NCBI GenBank assembly: GCA_002798175.1
Contig: NWQL01000002.1
Coordinates: 188,799-252,798, forward strand
Reading direction: 5' to 3'
DNA from: Lysobacteraceae bacterium NML91-0213
Lineage (GTDB): Bacteria; Pseudomonadota; Gammaproteobacteria; Xanthomonadales; Xanthomonadaceae
DNA: 64,000 bases
Part shown: positions 48,501-61,859 of the stretch, in pieces
How positions within the stretch are numbered: position 1 is the stretch's first letter
Layout: every line of letters begins with the position of its first letter
The notes under the pieces: model-generated
Told to the model about the DNA's origin: nothing
The model's input: the letters and a program-made list of their open reading frames with translations, nothing else
Database searches by the model: none
Translations under genes and position numbers: made by a program

Positions 48501-51371
48501 TCAGAACCAGCGGCGGTCCTCGCCCTCGCCTTCGATGTTGGCAACGCAGCGCCCGCAGATCTGCGGATGCGCCGCTGCGGCACCGACATCCGCGCGATGC
48601 TGCCAGCAGCGCACGCACTTGGGCTTCGTGGTCGGGGTGGCCACGATGCGCAGGGCGTCCGCGGCTTCGTCGGCATCCACCACGCTGACGTCGCCACTGA
48701 TCAGGAGAAAGCGCAGTTCGTCGATGAAAGGCGCGGCGCGGATCTGGTCCGCCACGCCGGCGCGCAGTTCGATCTCGGCTTCCAGCGCCGCGCCGATCGC
48801 ACCGCTGGCACGCATCGGCTCCAGCACCTTGGCGACCTGCTCGCGCAGCGCGAGCAGGCGCTCGAAATCGTCTTCGGAAAGCGCTGCATCGGCCGGCAAC
48901 GGGGCCAGGCCCTGGTACCAGGTGGCGAACAGCACGTGTTCCGGCCGCGGGCCGTCCGGTGTCGTCGTCGGCAGGTGCCGCCACAGCTCGTCGGCGGTGA
49001 AGGCGAGGATCGGCGCGATCCATCGCACGAAGGCTTCGACGATGCGGTACATCGCGCTCTGCGCACTGCGGCGCCCGCGCGAATCCTCCGGCATCGTGTA
49101 CAGCCGGTCCTTGGTCACGTCGAGGTACAGCGAGCCGAGGTCGACGCTGCAGAAGTTCGACAGCGCCTGTACGACCTCTGGGAAGTCGTAGCGTTCGTAG
49201 GCGTCGACGATGCGTTCCTGCAGACGGAATGCGCGATGCACGATCCAGCGATCGAGCGCGACCATGTCCTCCAGCGGGCGCAGGTGCCGGGCGGGGTCGA
49301 AGCCGTTGAGGTTGCCCAGCAGGAAACGCGCGGTATTGCGGATGCGGCGGTAGGCGTCGGCACTGCGCTTGAGGATCTCATCGGAGACCGACATCTCGTT
49401 GCGGTAGTCGGCCGCGGCGATCCACAGCCGCAGCACGTCGGCGCCCATCGCGTCGACCACCTGCTGCGGCGCGACCACGTTGCCCAGCGACTTCGACATC
49501 TTGCGGCCGTCGGCATCCACGGTGAAGCCGTGGGTCAGCACCTGGCGGTACGGCGCGACGCCATCCATCGCCACCCCCGACAGCAGCGACGACTGGAACC
49601 AGCCGCGGTGCTGGTCTGAGCCTTCCAGGTACAGGTCGGCCGGCTTGCGCAGGCCGTCGCCGGCGCGCTGCGCGAGCACGCACTCGTGGCTGACGCCGGA
49701 ATCGAACCAGACATCGAGGATGTCGGTGACCTTGTCGTAGCGCGCGGCCTCGTCGCCGAGCAGCTCCGCGGCATCGAGCGCATACCAGGCATCGACGCCC
49801 TCGCGCTCGACGCGCGTAGCCACCTCGCGCATCAGTTCCGCCGAGCGCGGATGCGGCTGCTGGGTTTCGCGGTCCACGAACAGCGCGATCGGCACGCCCC
49901 AGAAGCGCTGGCGCGAGATCGTCCAGTCCGGGCGACCCTCGACCATGCCGGCAATGCGGGCCTGGCCCCACTCCGGCACCCACTGCACGTCTTCGACGGC
50001 CCTGATCGCATCGGCGCGCAGGCCGGCCTGCTCCATCGAGATGAACCACTGCGGCGTGGCGCGGAATACGACCGGCGTCTTGTGCCGCCAGCAGTGCGGG
50101 TAGCTGTGGCCGAGGACCGCGTCGGCCAGCAGCGCGCCACGCGCACGCAGTGCCTCGACGATCAGCGCATTGGCCTTCCACAGGTGCACGCCGGCAAGCG
50201 CCACCTCGCCCATCGGCGGCGTGGTCGGCAGGTACACGCCGCGGCCGTCGACCGGGTTCAGCACGTTCGCCGGGGTGTCGTCCACCAGGCCGTAGCGGCG
50301 CGAGACCTCGAAATCCTCCTGGCCGTGGCCGGGTGCCGTATGCACCGCGCCGGTGCCGTCCTCGTCGGACACGTGCTCACCGAGCAGCAACGGGATCCCG
50401 CGATCGGCATAGAACGGATGGCGCAGGCGCAGCGATTCGATCGCGCTGCCGCGTGCACGGCCGTGCACGGTCACCGTGTCCACGCCGTAGCGCGCAAGCA
50501 CCTTCGCCGCCAGCGCTTCGGCCACCACCAGCCACTGGCGTGCACCGTCGCGTGCCGGGCCTTCGACCAGCACGTAATCGATGTCGGCGCCGACCGACAC
50601 CGCAAGCGATGCCGGCAGCGTCCACGGCGTGGTGGTCCAGATCGGCACCGCCACCGCAACGCCATCCTCGAGCACGGCGCCGAAACGGCTGGCCAGCGCC
50701 ACCGGATCGATCGCCTGGTAGGCGACGTCGATCGCGGGCGACTGCTTGTCCTGGTACTCGATCTCGGCCTCGGCCAGTGCCGACTGGCAGTCGAAGCACC
50801 AGTGCACCGGCTTGAAGCCGCGGGTCACATGGCCGCGCTCGACGATCTTCGCCAGCGCACGCAGCATGTCCGCCTCGTAGCGGAAATCCATCGTGAGATA
50901 CGGGTTGTCCCAGTCGCCGGTGACGCCAAGGCGCTTGAAGCCGGTGCGCTGCAGTTCGACCTGGCTGGCGGCGTATTCCCGGCACTTGGCCCGGAACGCA
51001 GCGGCATCGAGCTTTTCGCCGACCTTGCCGTGGGTCTTCTCCACCGCGTGCTCGATCGGCAGGCCATGGCAGTCCCAGCCCGGCACGTACGGTGCGTCGA
51101 AGCCGGCCAGCAGCTTCGACTTCACCACCATGTCCTTGAGCACCTTGTTCACAGCATGGCCGATGTGGATCACACCGTTGGCGTACGGCGGGCCGTCGTG
51201 CAGCACCCACTGCGGGCGGCCGCGCGCGGCTTCGCGGATGCGCTGGTACAGCCCCTCCGCTTCCCAGCGCGCCAGCGTCTGCGGCTCGCGCCTGGGCAGG
51301 TCGCCGCGCATCGGGAAGTCCGTGGCCGGCAGGTGGATGGTGGCTTTGTAGCGGTTGGCGTCGTCGCTCAC
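48501..51371 (-). CDS. ileS: Isoleucyl-tRNA synthetase
   Basis: A 956-residue class I synthetase. The GTG at 51371 overlaps the ribF stop codon (GTGA). The HIGH motif is in [11 protein letters not shown], the editing (CP1) domain has [20 protein letters not shown] sequence near residue 245 and the Trp/Tyr-rich [14 protein letters not shown] block, and KMSKS is in [11 protein letters not shown]. The C-terminal zinc site is [12 protein letters not shown] plus [11 protein letters not shown]. Length is typical of the bacterial IleS1 type. Confidence 0.98.
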   Translation of the reverse strand: MSDDANRYKATIHLPATDFPMRGDLPRREPQTLARWEAEGLYQRIREAARGRPQWVLHDGPPYANGVIHIGHAVNKVLKDMVVKSKLLAGFDAPYVPGWDCHGLPIEHAVEKTHGKVGEKLDAAAFRAKCREYAASQVELQRTGFKRLGVTGDWDNPYLTMDFRYEADMLRALAKIVERGHVTRGFKPVHWCFDCQSALAEAEIEYQDKQSPAIDVAYQAIDPVALASRFGAVLEDGVAVAVPIWTTTPWTLPASLAVSVGADIDYVLVEGPARDGARQWLVVAEALAAKVLARYGVDTVTVHGRARGSAIESLRLRHPFYADRGIPLLLGEHVSDEDGTGAVHTAPGHGQEDFEVSRRYGLVDDTPANVLNPVDGRGVYLPTTPPMGEVALAGVHLWKANALIVEALRARGALLADAVLGHSYPHCWRHKTPVVFRATPQWFISMEQAGLRADAIRAVEDVQWVPEWGQARIAGMVEGRPDWTISRQRFWGVPIALFVDRETQQPHPRSAELMREVATRVEREGVDAWYALDAAELLGDEAARYDKVTDILDVWFDSGVSHECVLAQRAGDGLRKPADLYLEGSDQHRGWFQSSLLSGVAMDGVAPYRQVLTHGFTVDADGRKMSKSLGNVVAPQQVVDAMGADVLRLWIAAADYRNEMSVSDEILKRSADAYRRIRNTARFLLGNLNGFDPARHLRPLEDMVALDRWIVHRAFRLQERIVDAYERYDFPEVVQALSNFCSVDLGSLYLDVTKDRLYTMPEDSRGRRSAQSAMYRIVEAFVRWIAPILAFTADELWRHLPTTTPDGPRPEHVLFATWYQGLAPLPADAALSEDDFERLLALREQVAKVLEPMRASGAIGAALEAEIELRAGVADQIRAAPFIDELRFLLISGDVSVVDADEAADALRIVATPTTKPKCVRCWQHRADVGAAAAHPQICGRCVANIEGEGEDRRWF

Positions 51372-52357
51372 GCGGTGACCCTATGGTGTGGCTGCGGGTG
51401 GGGATGATCTTCGGGAGCCGCCAGCGCCGCGCGTGCCTTCGCGGCGTCCAGGTCCATCTGCGCGACAAGGCTGTCGAGATCGGGGAATTTTTCCTCGTCG
51501 CGCAGGCGCGCGACGAATTCGACCTCGATGCGGCGCCCGTAGAGGTCGCCTTCGAAATCGAACAGGTGGGCTTCGAGCAACGGCTCGACGCCATCGACCG
51601 TCGGCCGGGTGCCGAAGCTCGACACCGACGGCCAGGGTGCGTCGCCGATACCGTGCACGCGGGTGGCGTAGATGCCTCGCAGCGCCGGCACCTTGCCGCC
51701 GAAGCGCAGGTTGGCAGTGGGATAGCCGAGCGTGCGGCCAAGCTGGCGCCCGCGCACCACGCGGCCGGCGATCGCGTACGGGCGACCGAGCAGGCCGGCG
51801 GCCCGCGCGAAATCCCCGTCCACCAGCGCCTGGCGGATCGCGGTACTGGACACGCGCTCGCCGTCATGCAGCAGCGGGGCGATCTCCGCGGCGGCGAAGC
51901 CGAGCTCCGCGCCCATGCGCTGCAGCAGGCCGAGATCGCCACCGCGGCGATGGCCGAAGCGGAAGCCCGGTCCCACCCACACCTCGCGCGCGGCGAGCCG
52001 GCGCACCAGCACCTCGCGCACGAACTCCGAAGCATCCATCGAGGCCATCGCGGCGTTGAAGCGCAACAGGCCTACCGTGGACACGCCGAGCGCGCGCAGG
52101 CCCTCGACCTTGGCACGCGGCAGCATCAGCCGCGGCGGCGGCGCGGCGGCGGCGAAGAACTCCCGCGGCAGCGGCTCGAAGCTCAGCACGACCGGCTCGA
52201 CACCGAGATCGCGCGCACGCTCCACCGCCTGCCGCACCAGCGCGCGATGGCCCAGGTGCAGGCCGTCGAACGCACCGATGCAGACGACGCTGCCGTCCGG
52301 ACAGACCGGACCGCCGCCAACGTCGCGGAATAGGGAGTGGGCGCCGGGCTTGCTCAT
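51368..52357 (-). CDS. ribF: Bifunctional riboflavin kinase/FAD synthetase
   Basis: RibF turns riboflavin into FMN and FAD. The 329-residue protein starts at ATG 52357. The N-terminal nucleotidyltransferase half has [15 protein letters not shown] (GxFDGxHxGH) and [15 protein letters not shown], and [14 protein letters not shown]. The C-terminal kinase half has [13 protein letters not shown] and [12 protein letters not shown], with the final [14 protein letters not shown] block. The stop codon overlaps the ileS start, as is common for this pair. Confidence 0.97.
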   Translation of the reverse strand: MSKPGAHSLFRDVGGGPVCPDGSVVCIGAFDGLHLGHRALVRQAVERARDLGVEPVVLSFEPLPREFFAAAAPPPRLMLPRAKVEGLRALGVSTVGLLRFNAAMASMDASEFVREVLVRRLAAREVWVGPGFRFGHRRGGDLGLLQRMGAELGFAAAEIAPLLHDGERVSSTAIRQALVDGDFARAAGLLGRPYAIAGRVVRGRQLGRTLGYPTANLRFGGKVPALRGIYATRVHGIGDAPWPSVSSFGTRPTVDGVEPLLEAHLFDFEGDLYGRRIEVEFVARLRDEEKFPDLDSLVAQMDLDAAKARAALAAPEDHPHPQPHHRVTA

Positions 52358-52455
52358 AGAAGCCGGGCAGTATACGGCCTGCCCGGCCACCCCCGGGCTG
52401 CTGCGGGCACCGCTGCGCCGGGCGCCGCGGCATACCCGCCGCGCCTGGCCGCCGA

Positions 52456-54069
52456 TCAGTGCCGCAGATGTCGCGGCCGCAGCCCCAGCATCACCAGCAC
52501 CAGCGCATAGCAGCCGGCACCGGCACCGATGGTCAGCACCAGCCAGCCGACGCGGGCCAGCGCACCGTCGATCGCCGTCCACGCCCCGATGCCGTGGCGC
52601 AGCAGCACCACCACCACCGCCATCGCCACGCAGCCGGACGCCAGCCGCAGCAGGAACGCACCCCAGCCGGCTTCCGGCCGGTACAGCCCGCTCCGCCGCA
52701 GCGAGCGCCACAGCAGCATGGCGTTGAGACCACCGGCCAGCGCGGTCGCCAGGGCGATGCCGCCATGCGCGCCCGCCACTCCGCCCAGCCACAGCGGCGT
52801 GGTGATCGCCGCGGTCAGCACGATGTTGGCGACCACGGTCCAGATCGCCGCGCGCATCGGCGTCCTGGTGTCCTGGCGCGCGTAGAACGCCGGGGCCAGC
52901 ACCTTGGTCAGCATGAAGGCCGGCACGCCCAGGCTCATCGCGCTCAGGCTCACCGCGGCCATGCGCGTGTCGAGCGCGCCGAACTGCCCGTAGTTGTAGA
53001 CCGTCGCGACGATCGGCTCGGCCAGCAACAGCAGCCCGAGGCCGGCAGGCACCCCCGCAAGCAGCGACATGCGCAGCCCCCAGTCGAGCGCACCGTTGTA
53101 GCCGGCTGCATCCTCGGCGGCATGCCGGCGCGACAGGTGCGGCAGGATCACCGTGCCCAGCGCCACGCCGAACAGGCCCAGCGGGAACTCGATGAGGCGG
53201 TCGGAGTAGTACAGCCAGTCGACGCTGCCCGCGGCCAGCACCGACGCGAATGCGGTGCCGACGATCAGGTTCACCTGCGCCACCGACGAGGAGAACAGCG
53301 TCGGCAACATCAGCCGACCGACCTTGCGCACCTCGGGATGGCGGAATCCGGGCCGCAGCCGCGGCCGCAGGCCCAGCCGGCCCAGCGCAGGCCACAACAG
53401 CGCCAGCTGCAGGAATCCGGCGGCCAGCACGCCCCAGGCCAGTCCCACGGGCGGCAGCTCGAAACGCGGCGCCAGCCACAGCATCGCCGCGATCATCGTC
53501 AGGTTGTGCAGCACCGGGGTGAATGCGGGCAGCCCGAAGCGACCCGTGCTGTTGAGGATCGATGCCGCCAGCGACATCATCGAAATGAACAGCAGGTACG
53601 GAAAGGTGATCCGCAGCATCTGCGCGGTCTGCGCCAGCAGTTCCGGCTGGTCCGCCCAGCCCGGCGCGAACAGGCGCGCCACCAGCGCCGCAGCGAGCAT
53701 GCCGAGCGCGCAGACCACCAGCACCACCGCGCACAGCGCGCCGGCCATGTGGTCGATGAAGGACTTCAGCGCCGCGCGGTCGCCGCGCTCCTTGATCCCG
53801 TTGAGCACCGGCACGAAGGCCATCGCCATCGAGCCTTCGGCGAACACCCGGCGCAGGAAGTTCGGCACCCGGTAGGCGACGATGAAGGCGCTCATTGCGC
53901 CGCCGGTGCCGAACAGGGTCGCCTGCAGCATGTCGCGGGCGAACCCGGCGACCCGCGACAGCAGGGTCATGCCGCTGAACACCGCGGTCGAGCGCAGCAG
54001 GCCGCCGCGGCGTCCCTTGGGTGCGCCGCCCGGCGATGGCGCGGCGGCGGATGGGTCGGGCGCACTCAT
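52456..54069 (-). CDS. murJ: Lipid II flippase MurJ
   Basis: A 537-residue MOP-superfamily membrane protein that flips lipid II across the inner membrane. The start at ATG 54069 (MSAPDPSAAAPSPGG) leaves a 25-residue polar leader before helix 1. The family signature is SRVAGFARDMLQATLFGTGG with the conserved Arg, then AFIVAYRVPNFLRRVFAEGS. About 14 helices are visible, and the central LPTLFSSSVAQVNLIVGT and SDRLIEFPLGLFGVALGTVI blocks are standard. It lies upstream of ribF on the same strand (98-base gap) and is divergent from rpsT, the usual neighbour. Confidence 0.97.
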   Translation of the reverse strand: MSAPDPSAAAPSPGGAPKGRRGGLLRSTAVFSGMTLLSRVAGFARDMLQATLFGTGGAMSAFIVAYRVPNFLRRVFAEGSMAMAFVPVLNGIKERGDRAALKSFIDHMAGALCAVVLVVCALGMLAAALVARLFAPGWADQPELLAQTAQMLRITFPYLLFISMMSLAASILNSTGRFGLPAFTPVLHNLTMIAAMLWLAPRFELPPVGLAWGVLAAGFLQLALLWPALGRLGLRPRLRPGFRHPEVRKVGRLMLPTLFSSSVAQVNLIVGTAFASVLAAGSVDWLYYSDRLIEFPLGLFGVALGTVILPHLSRRHAAEDAAGYNGALDWGLRMSLLAGVPAGLGLLLLAEPIVATVYNYGQFGALDTRMAAVSLSAMSLGVPAFMLTKVLAPAFYARQDTRTPMRAAIWTVVANIVLTAAITTPLWLGGVAGAHGGIALATALAGGLNAMLLWRSLRRSGLYRPEAGWGAFLLRLASGCVAMAVVVVLLRHGIGAWTAIDGALARVGWLVLTIGAGAGCYALVLVMLGLRPRHLRH

Positions 54070-54145
54070 CGGCAGGCCTGGCAGAATGGCGTGGTCATTG
54101 CGGCTGAACAGGTTCCAGCGGATCACCGCCCATGATGCCGCATTG

Positions 54146-54174
54146 TTGACCCGCGACGTTGCTTCCCCCATAAT
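54146..54174 (+). promoter_or_regulatory. Promoter of rpsT
   Basis: TTGACC (54146-54151) and CATAAT (54169-54174) are 17 bases apart, each matching sigma-70 at five of six positions. Transcription would start near 54181, giving a leader of about 74 bases before the GTG. Confidence 0.8.
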
Positions 54175-54254
54175 TTCCGGCTCGTTTGTCAAGACTCCCG
54201 GACACCCGGGCGCCGACACCCCAGTTTCCGTCTCCCGATTTCCAGGATTCCACC

Positions 54255-54524
54255 GTGGCCAACATCAAGTCCGCAAAGAAGCGCGCGAAGCAGACCATCG
54301 TGCGCAACCAGCGCAACAGCAGCCAGCGCTCCATGCTGCGTACCTATGTCAAGAAGGTCCTCAAGGCTCTCGAGGCCAACGACGCCGCCGGCGCTCAGGA
54401 AGCCTTCAACGCGGCGCAGCCGATCCTCGACCGGTTCAGCGCACGCGGCCTGATCCACAAGAACAAGGCCGCCCGTCACAAGAGCCGCCTGACCGCCCGC
54501 ATCAAGGCGCTCAAGGCCGCCTGA
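54255..54524 (+). CDS. rpsT: 30S ribosomal protein S20
   Basis: An 89-residue S20 beginning at GTG 54255, as [19 protein letters not shown] follows directly and matches the family N-terminus. The three long basic helices are clear ([17 protein letters not shown], then [12 protein letters not shown]). Codons upstream of the GTG are open but unrelated to S20. S20 is known to limit its own synthesis at translation in E. coli; the non-ATG start and weak ribosome site here (AGGATT) fit a controlled start. It is divergent from murJ. Confidence 0.97.
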   Translation: MANIKSAKKRAKQTIVRNQRNSSQRSMLRTYVKKVLKALEANDAAGAQEAFNAAQPILDRFSARGLIHKNKAARHKSRLTARIKALKAA

Positions 54525-54544
54525 GGCAGGCGTCACGCATGTGA

Positions 54545-54572
54545 GAAAAACCCGGCTCCGGCCGGGTTTTTT
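54545..54572 (+). terminator. Rho-independent terminator of rpsT
   Basis: AACCCGG (54549-54555) pairs with CCGGGTT (54562-54568), followed by a T-run to 54572. The A-run on the left also makes it usable from the other strand. The stretch 54573-54774 after it shows no gene. Confidence 0.92.
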
Positions 54573-54774
54573 GTGCGCGCACGATCAGGTCCACTCCCGC
54601 TCCAGGGCTGGCGCGCCTCAAGGCGCGCTCCGCCTGTGCGGATGAGAGGGGAGGAAATCCCGTCCTCACCATGCCGCGGACCGCGTCCGGAGCGGTTCCG
54701 CATTCCGCGGCCTGCATCCCGGGCGGTCCAGCGGCCACATCCGGCACCGGGCCGACGGGTCGCCGCTGCCTAGC

Positions 54775-55866
<1,092 letters not shown>

Positions 55867-55945
55867 CTACCCGCGCGGGCCGGAGGAGCCGGCAATGGCA
55901 CATGTGCAGCGGCTGCGGCAGGACGGGCCTTGCGCTGCAGTAACG

Positions 55946-55967
55946 AAAAGCCCCGCCGGAGCGGGGC
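55946..55967 (-). terminator. Terminator of rplU-rpmA
   Basis: GCCCCGC (55950-55956) pairs with GCGGGGC (55961-55967), with loop CGGA, and four T follow on the minus strand. It lies 27 bases after the rpmA stop, ahead of obgE. Confidence 0.82.
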
Positions 55968-55993
55968 CTTCGGAACGGCGTTGTCGCGGGTGG

Positions 55994-56254
55994 TCAGGCC
56001 ACTTCGACGACGCTGACGGTACGACGCTTCTTCGGACCCTTCACCGCGAATTCCACGGTGCCGTCGACCAGCGCGAACAGCGTGTGGTCGCGGCCGAGGC
56101 CCACGCCCGGACCCGGATGGAACTGGGTGCCGCGCTGGCGGACGATGATGTTGCCGGCCTCGATGGCCTGGCCGCCGAACATCTTCACGCCGAGGTACTT
56201 CGGATTGGAGTCGCGGCCGTTGCGCGAGGAGCCTACGCCCTTTTTATGTGCCAT
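55994..56254 (-). CDS. rpmA: 50S ribosomal protein L27
   Basis: An 86-residue L27, whose N-terminal tail reaches the peptidyl-transferase centre. The sequence [20 protein letters not shown], then [20 protein letters not shown] and [20 protein letters not shown], is standard. It is 12 bases after rplU, the usual pair, and the N-terminus begins without the extra cleaved leader of Firmicutes L27. Confidence 0.98.
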   Translation of the reverse strand: MAHKKGVGSSRNGRDSNPKYLGVKMFGGQAIEAGNIIVRQRGTQFHPGPGVGLGRDHTLFALVDGTVEFAVKGPKKRRTVSVVEVA

Positions 56255-56266
56255 GACTGCTTCTCC

Positions 56267-56587
56267 TTACTTCTTGTCGCCGGCGTTGATGCCGGTGATC
56301 TCGATTTCGGTGTAGTGCTGCCGATGCCCCATGCGCTTCATGTGGTGCTTGCGGCGGCGGAACTTGATGATGCGGACCTTGTCCGCGCGGCCGTGGGCCT
56401 TGACGGTCGCGGCGACGGTGGCACCCTTGAGTGCGTCGCCGAGCGTCACGCCTTCGCCGTCGCCCAGCATGAGGACGTTGTCGAAGGTGACCTCGTTGCC
56501 GGCTTCGATGTCGAGCTTCTCGACGCGGAGCGTCTCGCCCGCCATCACGCGGTATTGCTTACCGCCGGTGACGATAACTGCGTACAT
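56267..56587 (-). CDS. rplU: 50S ribosomal protein L21
   Basis: A 106-residue L21 from ATG 56587 ([20 protein letters not shown]), preceded by AAAGGAAG at about 9 bases. A TTG two codons earlier is also open, but has no support. The family blocks [20 protein letters not shown] and [20 protein letters not shown] are present. It is the first gene of the rplU-rpmA pair, with a clear promoter 64 bases upstream. Confidence 0.98.
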   Translation of the reverse strand: MYAVIVTGGKQYRVMAGETLRVEKLDIEAGNEVTFDNVLMLGDGEGVTLGDALKGATVAATVKAHGRADKVRIIKFRRRKHHMKRMGHRQHYTEIEITGINAGDKK

Positions 56588-56650
56588 GACCAATGCTTCC
56601 TTTGGTAGTTATTGTGGTCGCTGCCGGCATCGAGGCCGGACAGAAGCGGA

Positions 56651-56680
56651 ATTCTAGGGCTTTCAGCAAGTTGCGGTCAA
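56651..56680 (-). promoter_or_regulatory. Promoter of rplU-rpmA
   Basis: On the minus strand TTGACC (56675-56680) and TAGAAT (56651-56656) are 18 bases apart; both boxes match five of six positions. A second TTGACT lies just upstream. The leader to the rplU ATG is about 57 bases. Confidence 0.75.
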
Positions 56681-56872
56681 GTCAAGGCCCGCGCGGAAGA
56701 CAGGGCCGGACAGCTGCCGCCCAGCTGGGCCCGATCCTCTCCCGATTGCTGGTAATCCGGGCGTTTGCCCACATCTCGGGGGCTCGGTAGGCTGCCCGAT
56801 TGCCTCCGGCACGGCTGCACTCCCCCACCCCAGGCCCGGCCAGCCTGATCGATACCCCGGATCCCCGACCCG

Positions 56873-59851
<2,979 letters not shown>

Positions 59852-59877
59852 GCATCCACAAGGAATCGAACGACCCG

Positions 59878-60285
59878 ATGAGCGATACCCCCACCCCGCT
59901 GTTCCGCATGCCCATCGCCCTGCGCTGGCGCGACCTCGATGCGTTCAACCACGTCAACAACTCGAACTTCATGACCTACCTCGAGGAGGCGCGGATCCGC
60001 TGGTTCGATTCGCTGGGCGAGGAGTGGGTGACCGACACCACCGCGCCGCTGCTGGCGGCGGTGCAGATGAACTACCGGGTGCCGATCCCGTATCCGGCCA
60101 ATGTGGTGGTGGAGCTCGGCTGCGAGCGGCTGGGCACCAGCAGCGTGACCCTGTCGCACCGCATCGTCGGCGAGGACGGCAGCCCGCTGTATGCGGATGG
60201 CCACGTGGTCATGGTCTGGATCGACCGCGCCAGCGGCCGCCCGACGCCGCTACCGGATGCGGTAAGGCGCGCCGCGGGCGGCTGA
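59878..60285 (+). CDS. Hotdog-fold acyl-CoA thioesterase
   Basis: A 135-residue protein of the 4-hydroxybenzoyl-CoA thioesterase/YbgC-type hotdog family. The motif LRWRDLDAFNHVNNSNFMTY contains the catalytic Asp and the helix start, and YLEEARIRWFDSLG follows. The later half, VPIPYPANVVVELGCERLGT, forms the beta sheet. Such enzymes hydrolyse acyl-CoA thioesters; the substrate is not predictable. It follows uvrA by 26 bases and is likely co-transcribed with it. Confidence 0.88.
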   Translation: MSDTPTPLFRMPIALRWRDLDAFNHVNNSNFMTYLEEARIRWFDSLGEEWVTDTTAPLLAAVQMNYRVPIPYPANVVVELGCERLGTSSVTLSHRIVGEDGSPLYADGHVVMVWIDRASGRPTPLPDAVRRAAGG

Positions 60286-60289
60286 CGAG

Positions 60290-60324
60290 CACCCTCACCC
60301 GCCCCGTCCGGACGGGTGAGGGTG
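60290..60324. terminator. Long hairpin between converging genes
   Basis: CACCCTCACCC (60290-60300) pairs perfectly with GGGTGAGGGTG (60314-60324), with a smaller GC stem in the loop. It lies 4 bases after the thioesterase stop and 11 before the end of the converging small gene, so it can end both transcripts. A dispersed REP-like element is possible. Confidence 0.7.
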
Positions 60325-60335
60325 ACGCGCCGGGG

Positions 60336-60536
60336 TCAACCGCCGGCGAGCCCACCGCCCACGCGTCCGGGAAGCGCGCCGTCCTCGCCCGCTTCACCGT
60401 CCTCGATATCGCCCACCTCGCGGTCCAGGCCGCCCTTGTCGACCGGCATGCCGGTCTCGGTCGACGGACCGCTCCCGGGTGCCTTGGGGGTCACGTCCGG
60501 CTGGCGCTCGCGGTCTTCCAGATCGTGCTGCTTCAT
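60336..60536 (-). CDS. Small acidic Gly-rich hypothetical protein
   Basis: A 66-residue protein from ATG 60536, with GAGGACAG 3-10 bases upstream, a good ribosome site. The sequence is hydrophilic and rich in Gly, Asp, Glu and Pro (MKQHDLEDRERQPDVTPKAP; later VGDIEDGEAGEDG), with no membrane segment, and is probably disordered. Similar short acidic proteins are common in xanthomonads without known function. It stands alone before the hairpin at 60290-60324. Confidence 0.55.
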   Translation of the reverse strand: MKQHDLEDRERQPDVTPKAPGSGPSTETGMPVDKGGLDREVGDIEDGEAGEDGALPGRVGGGLAGG

Positions 60537-60604
60537 CGTGCTGTCCTCGCATTCGGGAACGGCAACGCTAGCCCCGCGCGGGTGAAGCCGACGCGTGGAA
60601 TGCG

Positions 60605-60913
60605 CTACAGGCGCTCGGCGCGCACCGCCCGCACCAGCACCTCGTCCTGCCGGAAACGTGCTTCCAGCCGCACGCGATAGGCCGCCCACCAGCCGTGATC
60701 GACGTGATCGGCCATCACCTCGAACAGCACCACGTCGTCGCGCTGCACCTCGCCACGGTCGTCCTCCCATGCACCCACCGCCGGCGAACGGACGAACGCG
60801 GTCACGCCGCCGAAGCGATCGGTGAGCTCGGTACGCACGCCGTCGAACAGCGTCTTCGCGAACGGCTGCCCGTCGTTGTCGTACAGCGGCAGGAACAGCT
60901 GGATCAGGTGCAT
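60605..60913 (-). CDS. Conserved hypothetical protein
   Basis: A 102-residue protein from ATG 60913, with GGGAG about 10 bases upstream. It looks like a small alpha/beta fold (MHLIQLFLPLYDNDGQPFAK, then LFDGVRTELTDRFGGVTAF, then DVVLFEVMADHVDHGWWAAY), with a hydrophobic core and no signal peptide. The FGGVTAFVRSPAVG segment recalls small xanthomonad proteins of unknown role. I assign no function. It follows nnrD on the same strand (37 bases), so it may be the end of that operon. Confidence 0.65.
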   Translation of the reverse strand: MHLIQLFLPLYDNDGQPFAKTLFDGVRTELTDRFGGVTAFVRSPAVGAWEDDRGEVQRDDVVLFEVMADHVDHGWWAAYRVRLEARFRQDEVLVRAVRAERL

Positions 60914-60950
60914 CGGAATTCCGCTCCCTCAGCTCGCAACCGCAAGGCCG

Positions 60951-61859
60951 CTACAGCCCGTGCATCAGCGCCGGGATCTCGCCGCTGATCTCGCGCGCGA
61001 GGAAGCCGACCTGGCCATGCCGGCGCGACAGCCGCGCCCCGGCGCGTGCATGCAGCGACACGCCCCACACCGCCGCCTGTTCCGCGCTGGCGCCGCGGGC
61101 CGCGAGCCCCGCGATCACTCCGGCCAGCACATCGCCTGAGCCGGAGGTGCCCAGCCCCACGCTGCCGGCGGTGTTCACCCAGACGCGGCCATCGGGCGCG
61201 GCGATCCACGTGGTCGGGCCCTTCAGCGCCAACACCACGTTCCACGCCTGCGCGTACTCGCGGGCGATCGCCTCGCCATTGGCCCGCACGGTGTCGTCGT
61301 CGCTGGCGAGCAGCCCTGCCATCTCGCCGGCGTGCGGGGTCATCACCATCGAAAGGCCAGTACTGCGCCGGCGCCGGAATGCGGCGATTGCGGAAGCGTC
61401 GAGGGCGCCCGCATCCAGCACGATGGTGCCGCGTGCATTGGCGATCACGGCCTTTGCAACGCACCGGGTGGATGCCGCGCCGGTCATGCCGGGGCCGACC
61501 ACCACCGCGTCCGCGTGTTGCACGGAACCGGTGGCATCGGCATCGAGATCCCGGATCAGCCCCCTGCGATCAACGGGCAGGCCCATGACCCGCGCTTCCG
61601 GCAACGACATCACCAGCGACATCGCGGCATCGACCACCGTGGCCACCTGCAGCTTGCCCGCGCCCGCGCGCAACGCGGCGATGCCGGTCAAAAGGACCGC
61701 ACCGGGCACCTGCCGGCTGCCACCCACCACCAGCACGCGGCCGCGATCCTCCTTGCTGCTGCCGCCGGCGGGATCGGGCAGCGGCCACGCCTTCAGCAGT
61801 GCCGGCGTGATCCTGCGCACCGCAGCGCCCTGCCCACGCCCGCCGCCTGCGGCGCTCAT
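60951..61859 (-). CDS. nnrD: ADP/ATP-dependent NAD(P)H-hydrate dehydratase
   Basis: NnrD repairs hydrated NAD(P)H. The 302-residue protein from ATG 61859 has the ribokinase-like fold: GRVLVVGGSRQVPGAVLLTG (nucleotide site), VVVGPGMTGAAS, TIVLDAGALDA, MVMTPHAGEMAGLLAS and TSGSGDVLAGVIAGLAARG, the family's catalytic Asp loop. The N-terminal NnrE epimerase domain found in many fused bacterial proteins is absent. Its start overlaps the stop of the upstream histidine phosphatase (ATGA), suggesting coupled translation. Confidence 0.93.
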   Translation of the reverse strand: MSAAGGGRGQGAAVRRITPALLKAWPLPDPAGGSSKEDRGRVLVVGGSRQVPGAVLLTGIAALRAGAGKLQVATVVDAAMSLVMSLPEARVMGLPVDRRGLIRDLDADATGSVQHADAVVVGPGMTGAASTRCVAKAVIANARGTIVLDAGALDASAIAAFRRRRSTGLSMVMTPHAGEMAGLLASDDDTVRANGEAIAREYAQAWNVVLALKGPTTWIAAPDGRVWVNTAGSVGLGTSGSGDVLAGVIAGLAARGASAEQAAVWGVSLHARAGARLSRRHGQVGFLAREISGEIPALMHGL

